A DNA stretch of 64,000 nucleotides, from positions 310,001-374,000 of the forward strand of contig CABIZO010000004.1 in assembly GCA_902363255.1 (NCBI GenBank), given 5' to 3'. The position numbers and the translations under genes are program-made. Source of the DNA: Peptostreptococcaceae bacterium (lineage in GTDB: Bacteria; Bacillota; Clostridia; Peptostreptococcales; Peptostreptococcaceae). The notes under the pieces are model-generated. The model was given only the letters and a program-made list of their open reading frames with translations, was not told where the DNA came from and searched no databases. Shown here piece after piece: positions 1 to 7,641 of the stretch. How positions within the stretch are numbered: the stretch's first letter is position 1; each line of letters opens with the position of its first letter.

Positions 1-420
1 GTTTTTATTAATACTGTTTTTGTTAAGACTGTTTCTTTTAGTGTCCTTATTTTCCGTATCCGGAAAAACCGTATCCCGTTTTACCGTATCCGATTTTTTA
101 GGACACGGTGACTTTGTAGTGTTTTCAACAGGTATAGCAATTAATCTATATATATTGTGTGCAAATTTACCTTTTTCTTTAATTTGCTCAACTTTCAAAT
201 ATCCTTTTTCTTCTAATTCATTTCTATATTTATAGAATTTTGTTTTGCTCCAGTTCATGTGATATAAAATTAATTCAACACTCGGAAATGCTGTATCTCC
301 ATTTCCTGCATAAGCTGCAAAGTAAGCAAATAAGCTTTTAGCTTCACTACTTAAATTTGGATTGCATACAAGCGACTTTGATATTATCCCAAATCCAGTT
401 TCATAGATTAACTTGTCCAT
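1..420 (-). CDS. Phage replication protein, N-terminal helix-turn-helix part (3' end outside window)
   Basis: An open frame runs from an ATG at 420 to the window edge without a stop (140 codons), so the C-terminal part is missing. The N-terminal ~90 residues read like the winged-helix domain of phage/plasmid DnaD-type replication initiators (residues such as YAGNGDTAFPS, ELEEKGYLKVEQ). This is followed by a low-complexity linker with a repeated [S/R/P]DT unit, encoded by repeated GATACGG blocks. It is the last visible gene of the leftward phage early cluster. AGGTGA lies 12 bases before the ATG, a somewhat long spacing. The role in initiating phage replication is inferred from the fold and position. 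Confidence 0.6.
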   Translation of the reverse strand, partial: MDKLIYETGFGIISKSLVCNPNLSSEAKSLFAYFAAYAGNGDTAFPSVELILYHMNWSKTKFYKYRNELEEKGYLKVEQIKEKGKFAHNIYRLIAIPVENTTKSPCPKKSDTVKRDTVFPDTENKDTKRNSLNKNSINKN

Positions 421-487
421 AGCATTATTTTTTCACCTGCTTTCATCTTTTGTCTAAAGAAGGGAAATTAATCCCTCCTATAATAAA

Positions 488-1261
488 CTAACTTGTAGCT
501 TGTAGCCTTTCATATCCTTCACACATTTCGTCATATTCTTCTTTTGTCATATTAACTACATCTTTTGTGAATTTTTTAAATACATGTTTTTTAACTGCAT
601 CTTTATTGAAACCTTTGCTATTTGCTATTGCATACAATCTCGATATTTGTTTATCTGTTAGCTTTTTATTTGTGTTACCTTCTGCTCCATTACTCCATTT
701 ATTTTCTACATTTAAATCATGTGTTCTATTAGAGTCATTTGCTTTATAGCTTCCACTTCCTAATTTATATCTGATATTTCCTTCTTTATCAGTTATCACA
801 AGATTTTTAATTTCTCTATTTTCAGAATAAGATATTTCTTTTACATGAAAGTCTACACCAAAGTTCAATTTGAATTTGCTACCTTCTTGCTTTACTTCAG
901 CTGCATTTAATTTAATCCAAATAAAGGGTGCTGAATATAATTCTCTGCCTATTCCAAGGTTGAAACATGCCCTTTTAAAGCTATCACTTGCTTGTCCTTT
1001 TTGTTTTTCTGTCATGCTTTCTGTTCCTACATCTTGCTTACTAACCCATCTACTATGTTGTTCATCCCAAACTCTGATAGTGCAATACAAATTACCATCT
1101 ATAACTTGATGTTCTCTTTCCCATCCTAATACTCCAAACACTTCATCAAGTATTCTCATATCACACCTAGCATCTTTATATAGTAGTAATGAACATCCAT
1201 TTGCTTTTACTTGTTGTACTCTGCATTCTATTTCATCTGCTCTTAGTGTTCTTATGTTCAT
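488..1261 (-). CDS. Phage Rad52/Sak-like single-strand annealing protein
   Basis: 257 residues. The N-terminal half has the pattern of the phage Rad52/Rad22-like annealing family: WEREHQVIDGNLYCTI, then a KGQASDSFKRACFNLGIGR core and LYSAPFIWI. The C-terminal 80 residues are a variable linker and a small basic domain (LTDKQISRLYAIANSKGF), as often seen in clostridial phage versions. The expected role is annealing homologous single strands during phage recombination and replication. AAGGTGATGTAG precedes the ATG. The gene lies 14 bases after the 100-residue unknown protein, in the same leftward cluster. Family confidence is good; activity is not shown by the sequence alone. Confidence 0.75.
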   Translation of the reverse strand: MNIRTLRADEIECRVQQVKANGCSLLLYKDARCDMRILDEVFGVLGWEREHQVIDGNLYCTIRVWDEQHSRWVSKQDVGTESMTEKQKGQASDSFKRACFNLGIGRELYSAPFIWIKLNAAEVKQEGSKFKLNFGVDFHVKEISYSENREIKNLVITDKEGNIRYKLGSGSYKANDSNRTHDLNVENKWSNGAEGNTNKKLTDKQISRLYAIANSKGFNKDAVKKHVFKKFTKDVVNMTKEEYDEMCEGYERLQATS

Positions 1262-1275
1262 CTACATCACCTTCC

Positions 1276-1578
1276 CTACTCATTAGTTGACACCCTTTGT
1301 TCTTGTTTTATATAGTCTTTTATTGCTAAACAAAATGCTTTGTCATATTCATCTAAAGGACTGTTTTTAAGTTCATACTGATTTATATATTCCTCCAACT
1401 CTTCAATCGGCTTATATCCTTCTAAACATCGTTTAGCACCGTCAATATAACCGTGTTTGCTATCTGCATTACAGTCATATGCACTTGATAATTGTGCATA
1501 TAATAATCTAGTTTCGAATGTTGGTTCATTACTTCTAAATGCTCTATTGCATCCACTAAACAAATCTCGTATTTTCAT
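1276..1578 (-). CDS. Hypothetical phage early protein
   Basis: 100 residues, no family recognised. It is hydrophilic, with several cysteines (N-terminal FSGCNR, a central YDCNA and AKRCLEGY, and FCLAIKDY near the end), and it is acidic in the second half. The start is the ATG at 1578 with AGGTG about 12 bases upstream. It sits between the annealing protein and a coiled-coil protein in the leftward early cluster, so a role in early phage functions is an inference from position only. Confidence 0.5.
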   Translation of the reverse strand: MKIRDLFSGCNRAFRSNEPTFETRLLYAQLSSAYDCNADSKHGYIDGAKRCLEGYKPIEELEEYINQYELKNSPLDEYDKAFCLAIKDYIKQEQRVSTNE

Positions 1579-1650
1579 GTTCTAAAATCACACCTTCTTT
1601 GGTATAATATAATAAAAGTAAATTTCTAATTACTTAACTTTTTTCTTTTA

Positions 1651-1680
1651 AATAGGACCTATTGCCGTAGGTTCTATTTT
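1651..1680. other. Intra-operon hairpin in the phage early cluster
   Basis: AATAGGACCTA, a 6-base loop, then TAGGTTCTATT forms a strong stem immediately after the stop codon of the 96-residue gene. A run of T follows only on the plus strand. On the transcribed (minus) strand the hairpin is followed by TTTAAAAG, so it is not a clean intrinsic terminator for this operon. It may attenuate or protect the mRNA. Confidence 0.4.
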
Positions 1681-1970
1681 TATATATAAGCTTCATATCT
1701 TTTTTCCCTTAAGTCTTCTTCTGCTAGTTCAAATTGCTTTATTTCTTCTTCTTTCATGCGATTAATATCTAGCAATATTTCTTCTAAAAAATCTGCAAAT
1801 CTAGTATAATCTTCTAATCTAATCTTGAACTCTGTATATTTTTCAATACTTTCTTTGCTATTTTGTATTATTGCTTCTTTACCTTTTTCAGCTATATAAG
1901 CAGCATTTCTAAGGTTATTTATTTTGTTCTGCATTTTTTCTATTGCATCATCTCGATCTATCCAGTCCAT
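1680..1970 (-). CDS. Hypothetical phage protein with coiled coil
   Basis: About 96 residues from the ATG at 1970, which has a perfect AGGAGG six bases upstream. An in-frame upstream start at 1994 lacks such a site. The sequence is almost entirely charged and helical (DRDDAIEKMQNKINNLRNAAY, then LEDYTRFADFLEEILLDINRMKEEE), consistent with a coiled coil. No domain recognised. The end of the preceding gene lies only a base or so from this start, which suggests translational coupling. Confidence 0.5.
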   Translation of the reverse strand: MDWIDRDDAIEKMQNKINNLRNAAYIAEKGKEAIIQNSKESIEKYTEFKIRLEDYTRFADFLEEILLDINRMKEEEIKQFELAEEDLREKRYEAYI

Positions 1971-1971
1971 A

Positions 1972-2238
1972 TTAAACCTCCTTAAGAATTTCATTTATCA
2001 TAACAAGTGCATTGCTATTTTTATCAATTCTTAAAACTTCTTTATAGTTTTCATAAACTGATATGTAGTTATTTTCTATATCAGTCATAACAAAGTCACC
2101 ATCTGTAAATCCACTACCTACTTCTACTAAAGAGCCTCCCTTGTATGAATGCATATCTGATACATCTTTTATATTTCCTACCGCTATCTTGAATAATGTT
2201 TCTCTATCCTCTTTCCAAAAGTCTTTTTTATTACTCAT
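1972..2238 (-). CDS. Hypothetical phage protein
   Basis: About 88 residues starting MSNKKDFW at 2238. The start overlaps the stop of the antirepressor gene (ATGAGTAA overlap), and AGGTG lies seven bases upstream. A TTG at 2259 in the same frame is less likely. The central part (YKGGSLVEVGSGFTDGDFVM, NNYISVYENYKEVLRI) looks like a small beta-rich fold. Family not recognised. Tight overlap with both neighbours places it in the phage early operon. Confidence 0.5.
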   Translation of the reverse strand: MSNKKDFWKEDRETLFKIAVGNIKDVSDMHSYKGGSLVEVGSGFTDGDFVMTDIENNYISVYENYKEVLRIDKNSNALVMINEILKEV

Positions 2239-3016
2239 TTGTAACACCTGCCTTTTCAAGTTCTAATCCTATTTGAGAGTTTTTAAGTTCTATATCACCT
2301 TGTAACTTAAAAGGAGCTTCATAGTTGCTTATAATAATTAATGCTTTTTCATAATCTTTTCTTTTTATTGCTTCATATCTATTAACTCCAAACTGTCTTT
2401 TTAGCTCTCTTTGAATATCTGCATATACCTTACCTCTTAAAGAATTATCTAAGTATGCTGGTGAACGATATCCTCCCAGTACTTTTGTACCTTTTCTTTT
2501 AACCTCTGCTTGTACTTCCTTACAATCAACCTGGAACAATGGAGCATTGTCTATATAATCATCCAAATCACGTTTAACTTGATCTATCTTTTGTTCATGT
2601 TCTTCAAGTGCTTTGTACTGTAGTTTTAAAAGTTCCATAGGTGATAATTGTTTAGGTTTATTTAACTCTTTTTCTAAAGCTTCTATATACTGTTGCGTTT
2701 TATATCTCACTAAAGCTGACTCCTTATTAAGCATCTGCATTATTCCAGCTTTAGTCATTTGATAGCATGGTCTTGCTTGGTTCTGTTTATCTATATATGA
2801 CACCAACGCAAAATTGCGTTCGCCTAAAATCCCCGCTTTTTCAAGTAATTCAAGTTCGTTTCTTATATCTCTCATTAAATCTGAATGTCTTTTTTCTGTT
2901 TTATTACCTTCTTCTAATCTGAATTTATTTATTAAGTCAACTACCTCTAAACTTGTCATTGTTGCTTGACTATTATTAATTTCCATAACTTTAAAACTTT
3001 GATATAAATCACTCAT
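2231..3016 (-). CDS. Phage antirepressor, Rha family with ORF6C domain
   Basis: 261 residues. Residues ~1-105 match the Rha phage regulatory pattern (SQATMTSLEVVDLINK near the start, then FALVSYIDKQNQARPCYQMT and KAGIMQMLNKESA). A linker with a coiled coil follows, then residues ~160-245 match the ORF6C domain (KRKGTKVLGG, YRSPAYLDNSLRGKVYADI, LKRQFGVNRYEAIKRKDYEK). Proteins of this architecture act as antirepressors or early regulators in temperate phages of Firmicutes. A GGGAGGGAATAGAT site precedes the ATG. It lies in the leftward early cluster, consistent with a lytic-switch role. Confidence 0.8.
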   Translation of the reverse strand: MSDLYQSFKVMEINNSQATMTSLEVVDLINKFRLEEGNKTEKRHSDLMRDIRNELELLEKAGILGERNFALVSYIDKQNQARPCYQMTKAGIMQMLNKESALVRYKTQQYIEALEKELNKPKQLSPMELLKLQYKALEEHEQKIDQVKRDLDDYIDNAPLFQVDCKEVQAEVKRKGTKVLGGYRSPAYLDNSLRGKVYADIQRELKRQFGVNRYEAIKRKDYEKALIIISNYEAPFKLQGDIELKNSQIGLELEKAGVTNE

Positions 3017-3035
3017 ATCTATTCCCTCCCCTAAA

Positions 3036-3227
3036 TTATTTAGTTATAACAATTAGTTTCTTACATTTACCAAAACTTTGAGTTTCATTGTAATATTTTG
3101 CTTGAACTATTTCTGCATTTCTAAATCTTAAATGTGTTAACTCTTGTTGCAAATTTCTATCAGTTTTGTATCTGATTTCTTTTTTATTTGAATCTGATTT
3201 GATTTTTACTAATAACCTATTTTTCAT
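3036..3227 (-). CDS. Small hypothetical phage protein
   Basis: 63 residues, basic (KNRLLVKIKSDSNKKEIRYK at the start), no recognisable family. The start is supported by AAAGGGGGAATAACAA before the ATG. The gene is 19 bases upstream of the antirepressor start in the same operon. Function unknown. Confidence 0.45.
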   Translation of the reverse strand: MKNRLLVKIKSDSNKKEIRYKTDRNLQQELTHLRFRNAEIVQAKYYNETQSFGKCKKLIVITK

Positions 3228-3246
3228 TTGTTATTCCCCCTTTAAT

Positions 3247-3345
3247 TTATCTTTTGTTTATCAATTTGAACAATTCTTCGTGTGTCATGTTTGGAAATAT
3301 GTCACTTAATACCTTTAGTTGATCCAATGTTATCTTGATTTTCAT
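3247..3345 (-). CDS. Very small phage ORF (32 aa)
   Basis: An ATG at 3345 with a very good AGGTGAGG site five bases upstream opens a 32-residue frame (MKIKITLDQLKVLSD, then IFPNMTHEELFKLINKR). It has an amphipathic, helical pattern and fits exactly between its neighbours. No family recognised. The strong ribosome binding site and operon fit are the reasons for calling it real. Confidence 0.45.
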   Translation of the reverse strand: MKIKITLDQLKVLSDIFPNMTHEELFKLINKR

Positions 3346-3366
3346 TTATTCCTCACCTCTTTTTTA

Positions 3367-3546
3367 TTAATCGCAAGAATCTAGCCAATTTAAAAACGGT
3401 TCTGTTGGAATTTTGTAATGACTCCCTATTCTTATAACCTTAAACATATTCCCAGTCATTAAAGCCTGTCTTACTAATCCATAAGCCGTTTTTTGAGAAA
3501 TTCCTAAAATTTCTTGAATATCTTTTACAGTCAAAACTTTCTTCAT
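3367..3546 (-). CDS. Excisionase-like MerR/HTH-17 protein
   Basis: 59 residues from the ATG at 3546, preceded by AGGAGG. The N-terminal part (MKKVLTVKDIQEILGISQKT, AYGLVRQALMTG) has the helix-turn-helix pattern of small HTH_17/excisionase proteins, followed by a wing (FKVIRIGSHYKIPTEPFLNWL). Such proteins bind att DNA to direct excision or act as small regulators. A 21-bp operator palindrome (3598-3618) lies just upstream of this gene, so it is probably controlled by the phage repressor. Confidence 0.6.
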   Translation of the reverse strand: MKKVLTVKDIQEILGISQKTAYGLVRQALMTGNMFKVIRIGSHYKIPTEPFLNWLDSCD

Positions 3547-3597
3547 TTTCCACTATCCTCCTAGTGATTTATTATTTGAAATAATTTAATATTAATT

Positions 3598-3618
3598 AAG
3601 TTGCTCTATATTCAACTT
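3598..3618. promoter_or_regulatory. Phage operator palindrome O3 (AAGTTG-N9-CAACTT)
   Basis: A perfect 6-bp inverted repeat with a 9-bp spacer lies between the Cro-like gene and the excisionase-like gene. It has the same arms and spacing as the two palindromes in the divergent promoter region, so it is probably a third operator for the same regulator. Confidence 0.6.
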
Positions 3619-3828
3619 CTAGGTTAAAAAAATTTTTACTACTTCATCATCTGTGAGTTTAAAAAAATCTTTTGCTTTTTTTATTTCATTTACAGTGAAT
3701 TTAGTGATACCTTTTTCTTTTTTACAGTAAGAACTTTTTGAGATACCGAATACTTTTTCAGCTATATCTTTTTGAGTGAACTCATAATCTATTCTTATTT
3801 TTTTTAGTTCTTTATTCATATCTATCAC
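3619..3828 (-). CDS. Cro-like XRE-family regulator
   Basis: 69 residues. The helix-turn-helix core (TQKDIAEKVFGISKSSYCKK) belongs to the Cro/C1 XRE family. It is transcribed divergently from the CI-like repressor at 4003 and is the first gene of the leftward early cluster, the standard position for Cro. Operator palindromes lie on both sides (3598-3618, 3855-3875, 3930-3950). Its binding to them is inferred, not seen. Confidence 0.7.
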   Translation of the reverse strand: MIDMNKELKKIRIDYEFTQKDIAEKVFGISKSSYCKKEKGITKFTVNEIKKAKDFFKLTDDEVVKIFLT

Positions 3829-3854
3829 CTCTAATCTATAAGTATATTATCAAT

Positions 3855-3875
3855 AAGTTGAATTTAGAACAACTT
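3855..3875. promoter_or_regulatory. Phage operator palindrome O1 (AAGTTG-N9-CAACTT)
   Basis: A 21-bp palindrome in the divergent intergenic region between the Cro-like and CI-like genes, close to the leftward gene start at 3828. Arms AAGTTG and CAACTT, spacer 9 bp. Confidence 0.65.
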
Positions 3876-3929
3876 TTATATTTATATAATATTGAATTAT
3901 TTTCAACTTGTCAAGCGTTTTTATTAAAT

Positions 3930-3950
3930 AAGTTGAATGTTTGACAACTT
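3930..3950. promoter_or_regulatory. Phage operator palindrome O2 (AAGTTG-N9-CAACTT)
   Basis: A second identical-arm 21-bp palindrome in the switch region, 75 bp from O1. A degenerate copy (ATATTG-N9-CAACTT, 3889-3909) and a lone half-site (TTCAACTT, 3964-3971) lie nearby. This arrangement fits cooperative repressor binding over divergent promoters. Confidence 0.65.
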
Positions 3951-4002
3951 TTATTTACTTTTATTCAACTTTTAGTAAAATTAAAGATAAGGAGTTGATA
4001 AA

Positions 4003-4359
4003 ATGAACGATGATTTTGGTCAAAGGTTGAAGGAACTTAGAAAAAGTAAAGGTATCACTCAAACAGAACTCGCTAATATGCTTCATCTAAGTGATAAGAG
4101 TAGTATAAGCAGATATGAAAAAGGCAAAAATAGACCTCAATTTGATATAATAACTAAAATAGCTGATATTTTAGATGTTAGTGTTGATTATCTACTTGGA
4201 AAGACAGAAGAGAAAACGTCTAAAACTAAGTTAGATAATGGAGTTAAAACAATAGCGGCTAAAAAAATAAATATAAATGAAGATCTTCCAGATGAAGCTA
4301 TAGATAAAATAAATGAATATATTAAAATGGTTGAAATGATGTATAAAGATAAATCATAG
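4003..4359 (+). CDS. CI-like phage repressor (XRE family)
   Basis: 118 residues. Residues ~7-65 are a canonical XRE helix-turn-helix domain (LKELRKSKGITQTELANMLH, then ISRYEKGKNRPQFDIITKIA and LDVSVDYLLG). The C-terminal ~40 residues are a charged helix without the RecA-sensitive peptidase seen in lambda CI. AAGGAGTTGATAAA precedes the ATG. It is divergent from the Cro-like gene and is followed by an ImmA/IrrE-type peptidase, a pairing known to relieve repression by cleaving the repressor (ImmR/ImmA of ICEBs1). It is probably the lysogeny repressor of this element. Confidence 0.8.
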   Translation: MNDDFGQRLKELRKSKGITQTELANMLHLSDKSSISRYEKGKNRPQFDIITKIADILDVSVDYLLGKTEEKTSKTKLDNGVKTIAAKKININEDLPDEAIDKINEYIKMVEMMYKDKS

Positions 4360-4462
4360 AAAATAATAAGTACTTTATTATAGATAGAGAGCAGATTAAC
4401 TGCTTTTTATTTATGCCATACAACCGAACATATATTCTATTTTTTGTAAAGAGGGGAATAAT

Positions 4463-4966
4463 ATGACAAAACTTGAAAAATTATATAACTTAGCAGATAA
4501 AAATAATATCTCTATACATTTTTTTGACTTAACAGAAGTTGGGGTGTTGGGGCTGAATGTTGAAAAAGAAAGATTGCCTCATATGATTTTTTTAGATTTA
4601 AAATTAAAAAGTAATAAGAACTTACATTTAGAAGTATTAGCTCATGAATTAGGCCACTTTTTTACAACTGTAGGAAATATTTTAAATAACAAAAATTATA
4701 GAGAAATATTATATAACAATAAATTTGAAAATAAAGCTGATAAATGGGCTTGTGAATTTCTTGTATCTGAAGAAGAAATAATTAATGCTTTGAATAAAAA
4801 TATTGTTAATATATATGACATGGCTGAGTATTTAGATGTTCCGCTAAACATTCTAAAAAAAAGGTTAGAATATTTAGCCCTTCAAAACCAAAGCATAAAA
4901 GTAAGTGATAATAAATATCTAATACTTACTAATCTCCCAAATATATATTTATATGACAGTTTTTAA
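4463..4966 (+). CDS. ImmA/IrrE family metallopeptidase
   Basis: 167 residues. The zinc peptidase motif HELGH (LAHELGHFFT) sits at residue ~70, and a downstream ENKADKWACEFLV supplies the likely third zinc ligand region (E/D). This matches the ImmA/IrrE family (DUF955) that cleaves XRE repressors. AAAGAGGGGAATAAT precedes the ATG. It directly follows the CI-like gene and its end is close to the integrase start, so repressor, peptidase and integrase appear to be one rightward lysogeny module. Confidence 0.8.
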   Translation: MTKLEKLYNLADKNNISIHFFDLTEVGVLGLNVEKERLPHMIFLDLKLKSNKNLHLEVLAHELGHFFTTVGNILNNKNYREILYNNKFENKADKWACEFLVSEEEIINALNKNIVNIYDMAEYLDVPLNILKKRLEYLALQNQSIKVSDNKYLILTNLPNIYLYDSF

Positions 4967-4982
4967 GAAAGTGAGTGATACA

Positions 4983-6110
4983 ATGTTAAATAATTATAAT
5001 ATTAAAAGTACATTTGTAAGAAAAAGAGGTGAAAACTACAATGTAATAATAGAATATATAGACGAAGAAGGAAAACTAAAACAAAAAAGTATTGCTAAAT
5101 ACTCAAATAGAAAGGAAGCAGATAAACGTTTAATTGATTTAAAAAGTTCTATTAATAATAATAAGTTTATTATCAGTAAAGATATAACTGTAGTAGATAG
5201 ATGTTATAAATATATTGAGGACAATAAGCAAGATTGGTCCCCTCATACTATTTTAACTAGAGAAAAGCAAATGAAATATAATATAATACCATTTTTCAAA
5301 GATGTAAAATTATCCGATTTGACCGTGTATCAAGTTCAAATGTTTTGTAACTACTTGTATAATAACTTTACTACAGAAAGCGCTAAGAATCGCTATAGTT
5401 TCCTTAGAGCGGTATTGAGAGATTGCTATAGATTGAGAGAAATACAAGAAAACTTGTGCGACTTTGTAAAAACACCTAAGAAAAAATCACAAACAGTTGC
5501 AGATGTATATACAAAAGAGGAACTACTTGAGCTATTTGATAAGTTAAAAGGTCAATATATAGAGTTGCCGATACTGCTAATAGTATTACTAGGGCTTAGA
5601 AAAAGCGAGTGTTATGGGCTAACATGGGACAACATAGACTTTGAAAATAATACAGTTGAAATAGAGAAAATTTTAGTAGATATCAATAAAAAAGTTTTCT
5701 TTAAAGAACCTAAAACAGAAGGAAGTAAACGAACATTATCAGTTCCAATGGAGTTAATTGAAAAGCTTAAAAAAGAAAAATTATGGCAGAATGAAATGAA
5801 GTTAAAAAGATTAATAACGAATGATATGAATTTAGTATGCTTAAATAAAAAACTTGAGCCTTACAAAGAATTAGATCTAAACAGATACTTTAATAAATTT
5901 TGTAAAGAAAATAATATAAAGCAAATAAGAATACATGATTTAAGACATACTAATGCTACATTAATGTTGTTATCCGGAACCGATATGAAGACTGTATCAA
6001 ATAGATTAGGTCATGCAGATATAAAGATTACTATGAATAGATATTCTCATGTACTTGAGGAAATGGATAGAAAAGCTAGTGATAATTTAAGCAAATTATT
6101 GTTTAAGTAA
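4983..6110 (+). CDS. int: Tyrosine site-specific integrase
   Basis: About 375 residues from the ATG at 4983. An in-frame ATG at 4953 overlaps the peptidase gene and has no ribosome binding site, whereas GTGAGTGAT precedes 4983. Domain order: N-terminal arm-binding domain (residues ~5-60), SAM-like core-binding domain (~70-165), catalytic domain (~180-370). The catalytic set is visible: Arg in LLGLRKSEC (~206), HDLRHTNAT (~318-322), LGHADIKIT (~344) and the nucleophile Tyr in MNRYSH (~354). It would integrate and excise the element. The repeat cluster just downstream is the probable att region. Confidence 0.92.
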   Translation: MLNNYNIKSTFVRKRGENYNVIIEYIDEEGKLKQKSIAKYSNRKEADKRLIDLKSSINNNKFIISKDITVVDRCYKYIEDNKQDWSPHTILTREKQMKYNIIPFFKDVKLSDLTVYQVQMFCNYLYNNFTTESAKNRYSFLRAVLRDCYRLREIQENLCDFVKTPKKKSQTVADVYTKEELLELFDKLKGQYIELPILLIVLLGLRKSECYGLTWDNIDFENNTVEIEKILVDINKKVFFKEPKTEGSKRTLSVPMELIEKLKKEKLWQNEMKLKRLITNDMNLVCLNKKLEPYKELDLNRYFNKFCKENNIKQIRIHDLRHTNATLMLLSGTDMKTVSNRLGHADIKITMNRYSHVLEEMDRKASDNLSKLLFK

Positions 6111-6144
6111 TTTATTATTTAAGCTAATCACTGTCCTTGGAAAA

Positions 6145-6292
6145 TTGTCAGTAATACATCGATTTTCCGTCAGTTTTTTGTCAGTTTGTTTAAATTGTCA
6201 GCTAAGTGTCAGTTAAATAAATACCAAAACATACCAATAATTATCAGTATAAACGAGTAATACAGCTAAAGTTATCACTTAAAACTGTTAGT
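6145..6292 (+). repeat. TTGTCAGT-type repeats after int, probable att arm sites
   Basis: Seven copies of an octamer close to TTGTCAGT lie between int and the hfq terminator: 6145, 6167 (CCGTCAGT), 6178, 6195 (TTGTCAGC), 6206 (GTGTCAGT), 6241 (TTATCAGT) and 6285 (CTGTTAGT). Two neighbouring pairs are spaced exactly 11 bp. Direct repeats next to an integrase gene are typical of integrase arm-type binding sites beside the attachment core. The core itself cannot be fixed because the other element end is outside the window. Confidence 0.5.
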
Positions 6293-6300
6293 TGCCAATA

Positions 6301-6355
6301 AAAAAGGTACTTATATTAACCCATAATTTTTGTAGGCTAGTATAAGTACCTTTTT
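6301..6355. terminator. Bidirectional terminator between element and hfq
   Basis: GGTACTTATA (6306-6315) pairs with TATAAGTACC (6341-6350), flanked by A5 and T5. It would end hfq transcription on the minus strand and also stop rightward transcription out of the integrase module. Confidence 0.8.
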
Positions 6356-6369
6356 ATCATTTTTATTTT

Positions 6370-6618
6370 TTATCTTGTATTATTCTGATTAGTATTTTGT
6401 AAGTTTATGTTTTTGCCTGGTACTATTGTAGAAACTGCATGTTTATAAATTAGATTTTGTTGTTTGTTTTCACCTTCTAATAATACTATATAGCTATCAA
6501 ATCCTTTAACATATCCTTTTATCTGTACACCATTCATTAAAAATATTGTCACAGGTATTCTTTCCTTCCTAGCATTATTTAAAAATAAATCTTGTAAATT
6601 TAAAGCAGTATTTTTCAT
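6370..6618 (-). CDS. hfq: RNA chaperone Hfq
   Basis: About 82 residues from the ATG at 6618, preceded by GGGAGGATATTGTTA. A TTG at 6624 in the same frame is too close to the Shine-Dalgarno site. The Sm1 region (LNNARKERIPVTIFLMNG, VQIKGYVKGFD) and Sm2 region (NLIYKHAVSTIVP) are complete. Hfq forms a hexameric ring that binds A-rich and U-rich RNA and helps small RNAs pair with mRNA. The C-terminal tail is short and Asn-rich. It follows miaA in the usual miaA-hfq order and is the chromosomal gene nearest the integrated element. Confidence 0.95.
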   Translation of the reverse strand: MKNTALNLQDLFLNNARKERIPVTIFLMNGVQIKGYVKGFDSYIVLLEGENKQQNLIYKHAVSTIVPGKNINLQNTNQNNTR

Positions 6619-6687
6619 TAACAATATCCTCCCGACTAAATTATATTAAATAAAATTATATTTCGTATAAACAATTATATTATAATA

Positions 6688-7629
6688 TTATACATTTTTA
6701 GATATATTTTCAATATACTTCAAAATATCTTCTTTAAGTATTTCCATATCCTTATAGTTTTCTAGATCAAACCATTTACTATCTTTGTATCTCTTAAACC
6801 ATGTTATTTGTCTTTTGGCATATCTTCTTGAATCTCTTTTTATTATTTCCACAGCTTCATCTAAAGTATATTCACCATCAAGATACTTAATAATCTCTTT
6901 GTATCCTATTCCTTGCATTGATATTAAGTCTTTATGATACCCCATATTTAATAGTCTTTTAACTTCCTCTACTAATCCACTTTCCATCATAATATCTACT
7001 CTTTTATTTATTCTATTATAAAGAATCTCTCTATCACGATTTAATACTATTATTATTGGTAAATATTCTTCATTATATTTTAAGTCATTAGAAAAGTCTT
7101 GCATTTTCTTTCCATCTAAGCATACTTCTAAAGCTCTTATAACCCTTTTAGTATTATTTTTATGTATTCTACTAGCAGCTTCACTATCTAATGATTTTAA
7201 TTTATTATGCATATAATCTATGCCTTTTTCTTTTAATTCTTCTTCTAATTCTTCTCTTAGTTTTGAGTTACTATTAGACTTTGCAAAATCCATATTATAT
7301 ATTAATGAATTAAGGTATAAACCTGTACCTCCTGTAACAAGTACTGCTTTTCCTTTATCATCTATTTCTTTTATATATTTTTTTGCTCTATTTTGAAACT
7401 CAGAAACTGAAAAAGGAAAATCTGGCTTTACTTCATCAATCATATAATGAGTTACATTATCCATTTCTTCTTCGGTAACTTTTGCACTTCCTATATCCAT
7501 ATATTCATATATTTGCATTGAATCAGCAGATATGATTGATGCATTTAGATTCTTTGCAAGTTCTATTGATAAAGCTGTCTTACCAACAGCCGTAGGTCCT
7601 GTTAGGATGATAAGTGGTATCTTTCTCAT
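6688..7629 (-). CDS. miaA: tRNA dimethylallyltransferase MiaA
   Basis: 313 residues, normal family length. A P-loop is seen near the N-terminus (ILTGPTAVGKTALSIELA), with the MiaA pattern ISADSMQIYEYMDIGSAK and VTGGTGLYLNSLIY. The enzyme transfers a dimethylallyl group to N6 of A37 in tRNAs reading UNN codons. MiaB, which thiolates the same base, is encoded at 16685. The gene lies 12 bases after mutL and upstream of hfq in a leftward mutS-mutL-miaA-hfq series. Confidence 0.95.
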   Translation of the reverse strand: MRKIPLIILTGPTAVGKTALSIELAKNLNASIISADSMQIYEYMDIGSAKVTEEEMDNVTHYMIDEVKPDFPFSVSEFQNRAKKYIKEIDDKGKAVLVTGGTGLYLNSLIYNMDFAKSNSNSKLREELEEELKEKGIDYMHNKLKSLDSEAASRIHKNNTKRVIRALEVCLDGKKMQDFSNDLKYNEEYLPIIIVLNRDREILYNRINKRVDIMMESGLVEEVKRLLNMGYHKDLISMQGIGYKEIIKYLDGEYTLDEAVEIIKRDSRRYAKRQITWFKRYKDSKWFDLENYKDMEILKEDILKYIENISKNV

Positions 7630-7641
7630 AACGATCCTTTC

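Noticed and set aside
1651..1680. Intrinsic terminator inside the phage early operon
   Set aside because: The hairpin is strong, but the T-run is on the wrong side for leftward transcription. It was kept only as a hairpin of unknown role.
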